Of a stretch of DNA of 64,000 nucleotides, positions 44,412 through 54,699 are shown piece by piece (positions within the stretch are counted from its first letter, which is position 1; each line of letters begins with the position of its first letter). Made by a program: the position numbers and the translations under genes. The notes beneath the pieces were generated by a model that saw nothing but the letters and a program-made list of their open reading frames with translations, was not told where the DNA came from and did no database searches. This stretch comes from Pisolithus tinctorius (Eukaryota; Basidiomycota; Agaricomycetes; Boletales; Pisolithaceae): positions 620,001 to 684,000 of the forward strand of contig JANFAH010000025.1 in NCBI GenBank assembly GCA_024663395.1, read 5' to 3'.

Positions 44412-44811
44412 TGAAGCAACCAAAGACAAGAGTCTTCTCAGCTATCACTTCAAACCAGAGAGTTTGGGAGTGGAACCTGTTGATTGAGGGACAAGCTCAA
44501 AATGAACTAGATTAGAGAGTCTGGCTACAACAAACGACAGGACGTATATACTGCCTTACTGTTTGTATGTACTGCCACAAGAGAACATTCTGGAAAGAGA
44601 CAAACAAGAGAGAGAACTATGCTATTGGACAAACATGAACATGCATTAGTAACAAGGCACAGCCTTGCTAAGTATCATGTAAGTGTGAAAGAAGAGACAA
44701 AAGGAGAAGTCCGAGGTGACTAAGTATCTCTAAAAATGGAACCCTAACCAGAGGGTGGATATATAAAGGCAAGTAGGAAATGCAAAAGTGAAAAGTCTAC
44801 CAGTCATTACA
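44412..44811 (-). repeat. 5' LTR of element D
   Basis: 400 bp, TGAAGCAACC to CATTACA, followed by the CCTTA duplication. Between it and gag lies a 740-bp leader with no convincing gene. Confidence 0.92.
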
Positions 44812-45442
44812 CCTTAGGTTGCTGGCCAAGGCAGCCATGCAGTACATTGGTTATTCCTTTGATGCAGTGGAGCCTAGTATGGTCAGCTGATTAGCCACTT
44901 GTTTGTACTGACAACCAAGCCTGTTAACAGTGACAGCAATAATATGATCATGCCATGATTGCCATGCCAAGCTCCCCTATTGAAGAACTTGTTCATTGTT
45001 CCCCAAGTCTCCTCCATCATCCTCAGTGGAACCCATCCTGAGACTGCCCATACTGTGGTGAGCTCAGTGGGAGAGTGCATGGGGTACAAGGGGAAAGGAT
45101 GATATCAAAGCAAAGATGAGGTAGATTGGAGAGGAGACAGATGTGGGGGAATGCTGTACCACATGTTTGCAGGACTACTTGCTGTGTTGTACAACTTGTG
45201 CAGTATGGGAGTGATTCAATCTGTCTTTCAGTGTCAAGTTTGATGTGTACCTCAAGCCTGACAGTTCCTTTGAATTTTGGGGTGCAAATGGCCTGGTGAA
45301 TCAACTACACACAAGGTGGGCAGCTGGTGTGTCAACAAAGCATGGACACTCACCTGAAGCACTTCCCATTCTTCTGCTTGTAATTCACAACAACATTCTA
45401 GATTATGATGGCAAGTTGATGTTGTGCAGTCAGGTTGTTATG
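44812..45442 (+). other. Host DNA right of element D with an unrecognised coding fragment
   Basis: CpG-poor host sequence. Near 45,230-45,440 a plus-strand reading begins after a TTTCAG acceptor-like site and encodes KFDVYLKPDSSFEFWGANG and then HGHSPEALPILLLVIHNN. It looks protein-like, but I do not recognise it. No start or stop could be fixed. Confidence 0.35.
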
Positions 45443-46119
45443 TAGGTGTCTTGGAAGTTGTGAAAACTGGCAAAGAACCAACTTGTTTCCATGTTTCATC
45501 ATGGGGGGCACTACATCTTGATCTGCCCCTTGTCAATATATGCCAATGGTCACATTAGTGGTCAGATACATCATTGAACAACATGTCATGAAAGAACTTC
45601 TGGCTGACATGGAGGTACCATGGACAGCAGAGGATGAAGAGATCTCAGACTGGACCTGGAGCCTGGAAAGGGCACAACCATGAATCCTGTTGTTGAATTT
45701 ATGGAAGCTACATCTAGCCCCTGAGCAACAGGCTTGAACTCCTTGAATCTTATGTTTGCTTGCAGTTACAATCTCTAAAGCACTCATGCTAATATCAATA
45801 TCCTTTAGACTAGCTTCTCCATATCCATGTGGGTTATGATTCCTGTACTATCTTTTGTGCTCTCATGGTGGGAGTTTGTCAGAAGTGTGCTGTGGTTTTT
45901 GACAGAGACCCCAAGGACATTTGTTGGTGTTTGTTGCATCAGTGGGCTTGCCAATTGGGCTGATTCTGAATGGGTGTTCTATGGTCCCCAAATAGAACTT
46001 CTGAACCCATCTCAAAGTTGTGGCATTCAATGACCATGCTGAGAATGTTGGATTTGGAACCACACCTGTCTGCACATTGGGATCTACCCACCAAAGGCTG
46101 CAATCTCTAAAGTGCTCAA

Positions 46120-46930
46120 CATTGTCTATTAGGGAAGCCACACCTTGGTCACTGTGGTCACCACAGGTCACTTGAGGAAGGATGGTACTGGCCCTGTCCT
46201 TTTGGTGATGCAAGCTGGAACAGCAGATGTGTTTGACATTGGTGTTCCATTCTCTAATTGCACCACAGCATTCAAGACACTAACCCTGTGAGTTCATTCA
46301 TTCCAAATGTCTGAAGGGAACACATTACATCATTCCTCAAAATGGAATAACTATGCAATGATCTTTGGAGCAATGGCCTTTCAGTTCTGTTAATTCTAAC
46401 AAGTGAGTCAAGTTTAAGACTTGATGAGGCTATTCATGCACAGTAACACATGCAGGTTATTATATCCCTATCCTTGCAAACTGCCAAGACATGCAGACAG
46501 GGGACATGTGATGCTGGTGCTAACAGATTCATTGTGGAGGACCTCCTGGCTGGAGAGGCATCTGGTTTTCACAGGAATTGCATGGAAGCTGGGTGAGTGT
46601 AGCTCACTGAATCTGGGGCCCAAAGCAAACTCATTGATGACCTAAAGCCTTGTCCCTCACATGGCACTGTTGATATCCCTGGCCTGGCTTCCTGTCTCAT
46701 ATAAAATTTTGCTTTTATGCAAGCATGACATTACCAGAGTATGCATATCACCTCTCTCAGATGGGGACCACTAAGCCTTCCATTAAAGGGCTGGTGAACA
46801 GCAAACTTCTTGACACCATCATTTGTATCTGAAGTTCACTTTGATGCTGTCATTTTCAAGAGTCACATAGTCTGCATGTGTGGGCTGGTCCAGTTCCTTG
46901 AGAAGTCAAGGATGCTGGTAAAGATTCAAC
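46120..46930 (+). pseudogene. Tryptophan synthase alpha fragment, copy 3
   Basis: CpG-depleted relics of the alpha domain: VLLVMQAGTADVFDIGVPFS (46,202-46,259), the DAGAN/PEEAS region near 46,510-46,580 and a remnant of the barrel C-terminus near 46,745-46,900. The beta domain is absent; the sequence passes directly into the 3' flank also found after copy 2. There are multiple stops. Confidence 0.75.
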
Positions 46931-47237
46931 ATTAACAGATTCTCCTAGCCTTTTCAATACACTGGAATCTCTCAGCTCTTGCATAGACAATGGACTGATT
47001 GTCTTGACCAGCACATTTGAGAAATGGTGGAGGAAAGGTGGCTGATGACTGTGTGCAAGATGTGAGTCATTGAATTCAGGGTAAAATGTGCATTTGAGGT
47101 GATTGATGAGTGAGGTGGGTAATTACTCAGGTGTTTGATACCAATACAAGGGCCAATGCAACATTGAATTGTTCAAACTGTACTTGATGTGTAGAATACA
47201 AAGTCAGTGACAAGGATAGAGTGCATATGTATCAACA

Positions 47238-49582
47238 CTAGGAAATGTATTTGAAACAGTCCTGCCATTTGTTTCCATGGACCATTTGACTCAAGTCCAG
47301 CTCCACACAACATCCTCTAGGAATGATTAATTTGATTTGGATTGAATAAAATGGGGTCTGCAAACATGGAGGTATCCATAAAAGCAATCTCCCCTGTGGC
47401 CCTCTGATCCAGCCATCAGGGTGCAGCAGGACTGGTTGAGATATGTCCTCCAATGTGTGGTCATCAAGAAGTTGACCACTGTCAGGTAATGCATGTGATG
47501 AGACTGAAGAGAAGCAAATGGCATGTGCCCCATGAATCTGAGTGGCTGTCCAAATAAAGTCAGATACTGTAACAGCATGAATACAGATAGCTGTAAATAA
47601 TGTACTCACCATTACCATGTAACATGGTAGGATGACTGTTTCCATCTCCTGAGATTCCAAAAGCCTCACTCACTGAGCCAGGGATAATCCTGTTCGCATC
47701 AGAGGAGAATGCAACTGAGTGGGCATCCTGAGTATGTGAAGTATGCCCCTTCAGAGGGCTGCCAATCTGATCTCCACTCTTTGCATCCCAGACCCTCACA
47801 GTCTTGTCCCAAGAGCCTGAGACAATCCTGTTGCCATCAGGGGAGAATGCAACTGAGCTGACATCCCTTGTATGCCCCTTCAGAGGGCTTCCAATCTGAT
47901 CTCCACTCTTTGCATCCCAGACCCTCACAGTCCTGTCCCTTGAGCCTGAGACAATCCTGTTGCCATCAGGGGAGAATGCAACTGAGGTGACAGAAAAAGA
48001 ATGCCCCTTCAGAGGGCTGCCAATCTGATCTCCACTCTTTGCATCCCAGACCCTCACAGTCTTGTCCAAAGAACCTGAGACAATCCTGTTGCCATCAGGG
48101 GAGAATGCAACTGAGGTGACAGAAGAAGAATGCCCCTTCAGAGGGCTGCCAATCTGATCTCCACTCTTTGCATCCCAGACCCTCACAGTGTGGTCCCAAG
48201 AGCCTGAAACAATCCTGTTGCCATCAGGGGAGAATGCAACTGAGGTGACAGAAGAAGAATGCCCCTTCAGAGGGCTGCCGATCTGATCTCCACTCTTTGC
48301 ATCCCAGACCCTCACAGTCTTGTCCCAAGAGCCTGAGACAATCCTGTTGCCATCAGGGGAGAATGCAACTGAGGTGACATTTGAAGTATGCCCCTTCAGA
48401 TGGCTGCCAATCTGATCTCCACTCTTTGCATCCCAGACCCTCACAGTGTTGTCCCAAGAGCCTGAGACAATCCTGTTGCCATCAGGGGAGAATGCAACTG
48501 AGGTGACATTTTCAGTATGCCCCTTCAGAGGGCTGCCAATCTGATCTCCACTCTTTGCACCCCAGACCCTCACAGTGTTGTCCAAAGAGCCTGAGACAAT
48601 CCTGTTGCCATCAGGGGAGAATGCAACTGAGGTGACAGAAGAAGAATGCCCCTTCAGAGGGCTGCCAATCTGATCTCCACTCTTTGCATCCCAGACCCTC
48701 ACAGTCTTGTCCCAAGAGCCTGAGACAATCCTGTTGCCATCAGGGGAGAATGCAACTGAGGTGACATGCCAAGTATGCCCCTTCAGAGGGCTGCCAATCT
48801 GATCTCCACTCTTTGCATCCCAGACCCTCATAGTGTTGTCCCTTGAGCCTGAGACAATCCTGTTGCCATCAGGGGAGAATGCAACTGAGGTGACCTCTTC
48901 AGTATGCCCCTGTAGGACAAGCTGCACAGCTGGCCAGTCCTGCAGACCCCCCTGAGCAACTTGTACAAGGTGGAAGAATTTGGTCATAAGTGGTCTGGAC
49001 AACAAGGAAGTAGAAGGTGCAAAGGGCAATGCAGAGAGGTATAGGTGTGGTGCACTGCATGAAATTGCTGTGGTAAAGCATTGTAAAAATTTTACCCCAT
49101 CCATTGCCAGTGCTGCTGGTTCTTCACAACCTGCATGGCCCTTTACATGACATCAGATGACATTAAATGCCACTCAACAATTGAAGTACTTACCTGTAAC
49201 CATCTGGCTGTGATTGCAAGAGAGGATTCAGCACTCCCCAATGCTCCAAGAAGGCTGAGAGCCTCGATCCAGAACAGAATTTTTTCACTCTCTACAATGG
49301 CCTGCACAGATGTTGCAAGGCACGAGTCAAACCTGGACATCTTCAAATGCTCCGCCCAGAATTTGCACGAGTATGACAAGTGCTGTGGAATATTTGACTT
49401 GATTCTCTCTGGCAAGTCAGGAATCTGGGAGTTGCTAAGGTACGAGTTTTCCAGCCTGCAGATGTTGAAACGCAGCTCCTTGGCGAGCACTTGCAACAAG
49501 GCATAGGCGAGGTTACTCGAGTCAGAAGTGTCGACGAAGTAGACCCCACTTCATGAATGATCAGTTAGGAAGTCATAAAAGG
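47238..49582 (-). pseudogene. Truncated NLR gene: WD40 array with only the end of the NACHT exon
   Basis: Minus strand, three exon remnants: 49,582-49,194 (end of the NACHT-side exon, LAITARWLQ), 49,140-47,610 (WD40) and 47,566-47,238 (C-terminus), with introns of 53 and 43 bp. The WD40 exon holds nine near-identical 43-residue repeats plus a degenerate tenth. The NTPase and N-terminal domains are missing because the duplication ends inside the exon, and a TGA in the first exon replaces CGA of the long copy. The WD40 frame remains open over 514 codons. Expression from an internal start is possible but unsupported. Confidence 0.82.
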
Positions 49583-49599
49583 AATTCAAATATTCCTAG

Positions 49600-50180
49600 G
49601 TGGGATAAGTGCAGGAAGGACTAAGGGAAAATTGGACTGACCACCCTTTGGGAAGGCATGATGTCAGGGAGATACCACACCAATACCCTGCCATGGTGAT
49701 TGAGGACCATGGCAGGGTCCCAGATATGCCCCCATTGTGGAGGTTTGTAATATTTGGCTTTGACCCCTCTCATGGGGTCAGCAAACTGATCACCCTCCCA
49801 CTGGGTGACATCTGCCACCAGACTTGAGAAATGGGGTGTAGAGCATTGGGAGAAAGGGCTCACAAGGGTTAAGGATTGCATGGGCAATCACAAGGGCAGA
49901 AAGATGGAGTTCCAAGACAGAAATGGATGTCTTGGGAAGATCTTCCACTGACAAAGATTTTACCAGATGGTTCAATTTGGACAGTACTCTAAGCCTATGA
50001 GACTCCATCAGTCCTTCCCCCAGGGGATGGGGAGTCCACAAAACCTTGCCTTGGCTTCCTGAGGTCATCTCTCTCTAACACCTGGCTGGATAAGAGTTTG
50101 GATCCCCCCAGAGCAGATGTCAAAATCTGGTCAAGAAGGGCAGACAGGGCAGGATCAGTAAGGGGCAAAGCAGCCATGAG
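49600..50180 (-). pseudogene. Unrecognised gene fragment
   Basis: Three overlapping minus-strand pieces read in order: AALPLTDPALSALLDQILTS (from 50,177), then SHRLRVLSKLNHLVKSLSVE with a hydrophobic helix-rich stretch, then DVTQWEGDQFADPMRGVKAK and LNHHGRVLVWYLPDIM (to 49,621). Frameshifts join them. The composition is protein-like (ordered hydrophobic and charged residues), but I cannot assign a family. It abuts the right border of the duplication. Confidence 0.4.
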
Positions 50181-50639
50181 GGGGGGATGATGTCAAATGG
50201 AGTGATGGCAGGGAAAGCAGGGGGAGAGTAAAATTTTAAGCCTAGAATTAGACTGTATAAGGCAATGTGCCTGGTGCCTGGGGAAGGACTCATTGCTCAA
50301 TCAAGTGTTGTGCTTAGGGTTAGGGTTAGGACCTTAAATACTCAAAAAAACAAGGGTAATTCCTACAAGAATCATTGCATTTTCAAGTAAAATTACACAC
50401 ATTACACCACTTCAGTCACCCCCTCCAGGGGACCTATTAGGTTCATATATTCTTATAGATGTATCCACCTGATAGGTGTTGTCCACCTGGGTATTCCCAG
50501 CAACTGCTGGAGATTTGCCAGGCCCTGGAGATTCTCCAGAGCAAGGGGTCAGACATGGACTTTCCCCAGGATTATTATATCTATAACAGAGTGCCTGGGG
50601 TCCAAATGGGGCTTTCCCCAGTGGATTAATAGACCTATT
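50181..50639. other. Spacer with a short telomere-like run
   Basis: No gene seen. TTAGGGTTAGGGTTAGG lies at 50,314-50,330. From about 50,480 the sequence already contains loose variants of the minisatellite core (GGAGATTCTCCAGAG, GGGCTTTCCCCAG). Confidence 0.6.
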
Positions 50640-51050
50640 TCCTGGGCAACCTGGGGAATTCCCCTGGCTAAATGGACCTGTTCCCTGGGCATGCTGGGGG
50701 ATTCCCCAGGCTAAATGGACCTGTTCCTAGTGCATGCTGGGGGATTCTCCAGCCTAAATGGACCTGTTCCCAGGACATCCTGGGGGTTTCCCCAGGCTAA
50801 ATGGACCTGTTCCCAGTGCATCCTGGGGGATTCTCCAGCCTGAATGGACCTGTTCCCAGGGCATCCTGGGGGATTCCCCAGCCTAAATGGACCTGTTCCC
50901 AGTGCATCCTGGGGGATTCTCCAGCCTAAATGGACCTGTTCCCAGTGCATCCTGGGGGATTCCCCAGCCTAAATGGACCTGTTTCCTGGGCATCCTGGGG
51001 GTGTCTCCAGTGCAAAATGGACCTGTTTCCTGGGCATCCTGGGGAATCTC
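50640..51050. repeat. 43-bp minisatellite array
   Basis: About nine units of the form CTAAATGGACCTGTTCCC-(AGTGCATCCT)-GGGGGATTCTCCAGC. Unit length is 43 bp by direct count, with GGGGATTCTCCAG or the near-palindromic GGGGATTCCCCAG as core. Confidence 0.9.
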
Positions 51051-52095
51051 CCACCCACTCTGGGGATTCTCCAAGGAATGCTGGGGATTCTGCAGGCCAT
51101 GCTGTGGATTCTCCAACTCACTCTGGGGATTCTCCAGGCAATGCTGGGGATGCTCCAACCCACCCTGGGGATTCTCCAGGCCATGCTGAGGATTCTCCCA
51201 CCCACTCTGGGGATTCTCCAAGGAATGCTGGGGATTCTCCAGGTCATGCAGGGGATTCTCCAACTCATTCTGGGGATTCTCCAGGCAATGCTGGGGATTC
51301 TCCAACTCACTCTTGGGATTCTCCAGGCCATGCTGGGGATTCTCCCACCCACCCTGGGGAATCTCCAGGCCATGCTGGGGATTCTCTCACCCACCCTGGG
51401 GATTCTCCAGGCCATACTGGGGATTCTCTCACCCACCCTGGGGATTCTCCAGGCCATACTGGGGATTCTCCAGGCCATACTGGGGATTCCCCAACTCACT
51501 CTGGGAATTCTCCAGGCAATGCTGGGGACTCTCCCACCCTCCCTGGGGAATATCCAACCCACATTGGGGATTCCCCAACCCACTCTGGGGATTCTCCAGG
51601 CCATGCTGGGGATTCTCCAACTCACTCTGGGGATTCTCCAGGCAATGCTGGAGATTCTTCCACCCACTCTGGGGATTCTCCAAGGAATGCTGGGGATTCT
51701 CCAGGCCATGCTGGGGATTCTCCAACCCACTCTGGCAATTCTCCAAGGACTGCTGGGGATTCTCCAGACAATGTTGGGGAATCTCCAACCCATTCCAGGG
51801 ATTCCCCCACCCACTCTGGGGTTTCTCCAGGCCATGCTGGGGATTCCCCAACCCACTCTGGGGATTCTCCAAGGAATGCTGGGGTTTCTCCAGGCAATGT
51901 TGGGGAATCTCCAACCCACTCTGGGGATTCTCCAGGCCATGCTGTGGATTCTCCAGGCAATGTCATGGAATCTCCAACCCTCTCTGCACATTCTCCAGGC
52001 AATGCTGGGGATTCCCCAATCCACTATGGGCATTCTCCAAGGAATGCTGGTGATTCTCCAGTCAATGCTGGGGATTTCCCACCCACTCTGTTATG
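51051..52095. repeat. 21-bp minisatellite array sharing the core of the 43-bp array
   Basis: Roughly 50 units of 21 bp alternate two types, GGGGATTCTCCAGG-x-x-ATGCT and GGGGATTCTCCAAC-CACTCT. Because 21 is divisible by 3, several frames stay open on both strands. The longest on plus (50,930-52,114) reads heptads GDSPGHA/GDSPTHS. I treat these as by-products of the repeat unless transcripts show otherwise. Confidence 0.92.
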
Positions 52096-52142
52096 TCCTG
52101 GGGATAGACACTGATGTATCTTTGTGTTACTTGTACCACTGG

Positions 52143-53100
52143 TCAGATGCTGTAACTCCCTCTTTCTTCTAGATTGTTTGAGCTTGTGCTAACTTCCATT
52201 TCATCCCAAATGTGCAATATGGTGCCACCCTGGAGGATATTGTATACATCACTTCTTTGTATGTCAGTGGGCTGCAGAAAGTTGTGAAGAGGGGTGGGAG
52301 TGGGGGTGGTGTGCACAGTGTCAGGACCACTAGAGTTCTCTGAGCCTGCTGCCACTGGTTGTGACTGCACCAAGAGGATGGGGTCAATATTTTCATCTAA
52401 CACTGGCTGCATCCAAGTGACTCTGTGTCCACTATGGCTAACACCTGTGGTCAATGCAAGGGGGTTGATATTTGCATGAGTGGCCCAAATTCAGTGACAG
52501 TTGGGAAAGCATTTCAACTGCTTTATATGACTCTCCAAAAAGTTCTATATATTCTTCTGTGAAAAAAAAAAAAACAACAAATAATCACTCACCAAAAACA
52601 TTGCAGGCTAACTCAGGAGTATTCTCATCAAGGCCCTTGGCAGGGATGTAACAATCCATGAAGACATCAGGGTTCTCCTCAGTGTCAGGATCTTCCCCAT
52701 CTTTGACTTCACCACCAGGCTGCTTGAGCTTGGCAGCAAGCTTGACATAGCAGTCCTTCAACCTAGTGGAAATCAAGTCAGCAAGACACAGCCATTTGTG
52801 AAAATACTCACCACTCAATCTTCTTAATATGATCACCAGCAGTATGCCTGAAGACATTGGCAATCTCTGGTATAAGAGCCTGTGTAATGGCCTGGTAGAT
52901 AGCAACCTCATAGTCCCCAGTTTTTCTCTGCAGGTCAAGTTAGCTAGCCTCCCTCATATAAACAATGCAATTACATCATTGGAATTTTCCTTGATACCAA
53001 AGAGAACCTTTAGATTGGCTGGCTTCTCAATTTCAGAAACAAGTTGCCAAATTGTCTCTGTACTCCAAGATACAGTTGGAATTTGAGGGCCATCAGCTGT
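52143..53100 (-). CDS. Small intron-containing gene, possible Myb/SANT- or trihelix-like protein
   Basis: Minus strand with consistent splice phases. Exon 1 ends at 52,975 (VSWSTETIWQLVSEIEKPAN...KENSND). Exon 2 is 52,927-52,812 (TGDYEVAIYQAITQALIPEI, ending KKIEW). Exon 3 is 52,762-52,593 (LKDCYVKLAAKLKQPGG, then an acidic EDPDTEENPD stretch). Exon 4 starts at 52,556 (EEYIELFGESYKAVEMLSQL). A last piece from about 52,470 to 52,143 reads INPLALTTGVSHSGHRVTWM. The exon 4/5 junction and the start codon could not be fixed. The W...I..L..EIE pattern followed by helices recalls multicopy Agaricomycete proteins with a Myb/SANT-like DNA-binding fold; that is from memory of the family and uncertain. 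CpG-poor. Confidence 0.5.
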
Positions 53101-53600
53101 CTTTTGTCAAGGTATTTATAAAGAAGAACCAGCAAGGAGTGACTAGATTAGATATGTGGAATTAAATGAGTGTTTTTCATGCTCTAGAATAGTAGTACTA
53201 TTGCTCTCTAACACAAAAAAAAAGATTTCACAGCATGACTTCCTAATTAGGAAGATGGGTGAAGGCATAGGCACCAACTTTGAGCAAACCTGTTTTTTCT
53301 GTAGCACCATCCCTGGGGACTCCAGGCTGGCCATTGATTTCTCCTAGCATAGTGCTGATCACAAGTGTTTTGCGTTTTTCTCACGCAATTTTCCACTTTC
53401 TGATAAGATAGGCATACTGCCATGATTGCACAATCAGGGGCTACAACTTTCATTATGATGACATCACCCCATTATCACTCCCTGTAGTAGCAACACATAC
53501 TAGTGTACTAGTTGTAGTAGTTTGTAGTGCTACATAGTGTAGGCTATGCTACACTTTGGTAGTGTGTACTTTTGACTACAGTTGACTATGAAAAGTGTAG
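53101..53600. other. Spacer
   Basis: No supported gene. Contains runs of GTAGT/CTAC-rich sequence at 53,500-53,580. Confidence 0.5.
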
Positions 53601-53620
53601 GGTCGAGTCGGAGCACAGGA

Positions 53621-54062
53621 TCACATGATGAATAGGTCACATGTAGCATCCACATGATCAATTACATGATGTCCTCCAAATGGCCATCAGTGGAGTCATG
53701 TGACTTATGGTCACATGGCATGCACCTATCCCAGTCCCATGATCTGGAGTCATGTGACAACTGGTCACAAAGTGGCCAGAGGGATCATCACGTGCTGGTT
53801 AGTCACATGACTGGGTGCCTCAGGTCACAACAGTGGTCAGTCACATGATCCAAATGATCACATGTTGAGTCCAAACAGCAATCACGTGATGTCACATGAC
53901 TCAACTCACAATTGTGGGCATGTGATTGGTATGCATGTGACCAGGTGCCCCAGGTGATTCAAAGGCCAGTCACATGATCCCAGTAGTCATGGGTACCTGT
54001 GTCACATGACATCACATGACTGCACTCACTGCATGTTTGGCACTATGAACCTGGCATGTGAC
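53621..54062. promoter_or_regulatory. Cluster of CACATG/CACGTG boxes
   Basis: I count 18 occurrences of CACATG, CATGTG or CACGTG in about 440 bp, most within GTCACATGAC or ATCACATGAT. Two are still CACGTG (53,789 and 53,883 regions). This is the E-box form RTCACRTG bound by bHLH proteins of the Cbf1 type in fungi. Function is inference; a decayed tandem repeat is the alternative. Confidence 0.5.
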
Positions 54063-54571
54063 TAAGCTGCCCCTGAATGCATGCTGTTCCATAGTGTGGC
54101 TGTGCTACAACATTAATCATGTTACCACTCATTCATTCCTTGATGTAATGGTCTGTATTTCGGTAGGTGGACTGGTCTAGATGGTCTTTACCTTATGTCA
54201 AAATGTCAACCAATCAAATGCTCTGGTTGCTGGGCTATAACAGGAATGGCAACAGCCAAAAGGCATCACACCATGCACCCCTCACAGGGTCTATGCAATT
54301 TTTAATACCTTGGCTACATTCTCCATGTCTACATCCACCTATGTACAAGGTTTCAGCACAGTCCATTTGGAATCAAGTGAATGGGAAGCCAATTAAACAT
54401 TCCATATGCATGGGAAAACCCCAAAAAGCGCAAATAAAATAATGGAGATTTCCAAAACATATCAAAAACATTTCATTGCTCACTCCCCAGTAGGGCAATG
54501 GCTACCAGAATTGGGGTGTGGCATGGGGGAGCATGCCCAATGCTACTGGCACCATGTGCCTTGCAGTAGCA

Positions 54572-54699
54572 CCCCCTCAAAGTGTCAGAAATGCGAAAGG
54601 GCCCAATGGTACACTTTGTAATGATCAGCAGAAACCTATAAATCACTAGTAGACTTGGTGATCAGGTGACCCATTCGCATTTCTGACACTTTGAGGGGG
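54572..54699. repeat. 128-bp element with 26-bp perfect terminal inverted repeats
   Basis: CCCCCTCAAAGTGTCAGAAA and the next six bases at 54,572-54,597 are exactly inverted at 54,674-54,699, with a 76-bp loop. The size suits a miniature inverted-repeat transposable element, but I see no target duplication outside it. Confidence 0.7.

Larger units (their letters stand above)
5528..44811 (-). mobile_element. Element D: chromodomain Ty3/gypsy retrotransposon containing all nested insertions
   Basis: The element is bounded by two 400-bp LTRs that begin TGAAGCAACC and end GTTACA/ATTACA on the plus strand (TG...CA ends), and by an exact 5-bp target duplication CCTTA at 5,523-5,527 and 44,812-44,816. 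Its own sequence is only about 6.4 kb: the 5' half (LTR, gag, protease, reverse transcriptase) lies at 40,288-44,811 and the 3' half (integrase, chromodomain, LTR) at 5,528-7,370. The other 33 kb are later insertions. A CTATCCCCTCCTAAGG stretch next to the left LTR is the complement of the polypurine tract. The RNase H region of about 0.6 kb is missing at the point where the B-G tandem entered. Confidence 0.9.
45443..49582. repeat. Segmental duplication, left copy
   Basis: Collinear with about 57,323-61,990 in the same orientation. The shared order is a non-coding leader, a tryptophan synthase alpha fragment on plus, and the 3' part of an NLR gene on minus. Left border: GGTGTCTTGGAAGTTGTGA appears at both places after unrelated sequence. 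Right border: identity ends after GTCATAAAAGGA at 49,582. The WD40 array differs in repeat number between copies. Confidence 0.85.

Noticed and set aside
47700..48900. Regular repeats that could suggest a CRISPR-like array
   Set aside because: The 129-bp period encodes WD40 repeats in frame and the genome is fungal; no leader, spacers or cas genes.
47238..49140. The left WD40 gene as a functional NLR
   Set aside because: It lacks NACHT and the N-terminus and has a stop in the remaining upstream exon; only the repeat exon is open.
50314..50330. TTAGGGTTAGGGTTAGG as an internal telomere
   Set aside because: Fewer than three units, with no subtelomeric context; too short to support a fusion or an end-healing event.
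50930..52114. Plus-strand ORFs of 394 and 399 codons and a minus-strand ORF of 354 codons
   Set aside because: All are produced by the 21-bp repeat, whose length is a multiple of three; several frames being open at once argues against a real protein.
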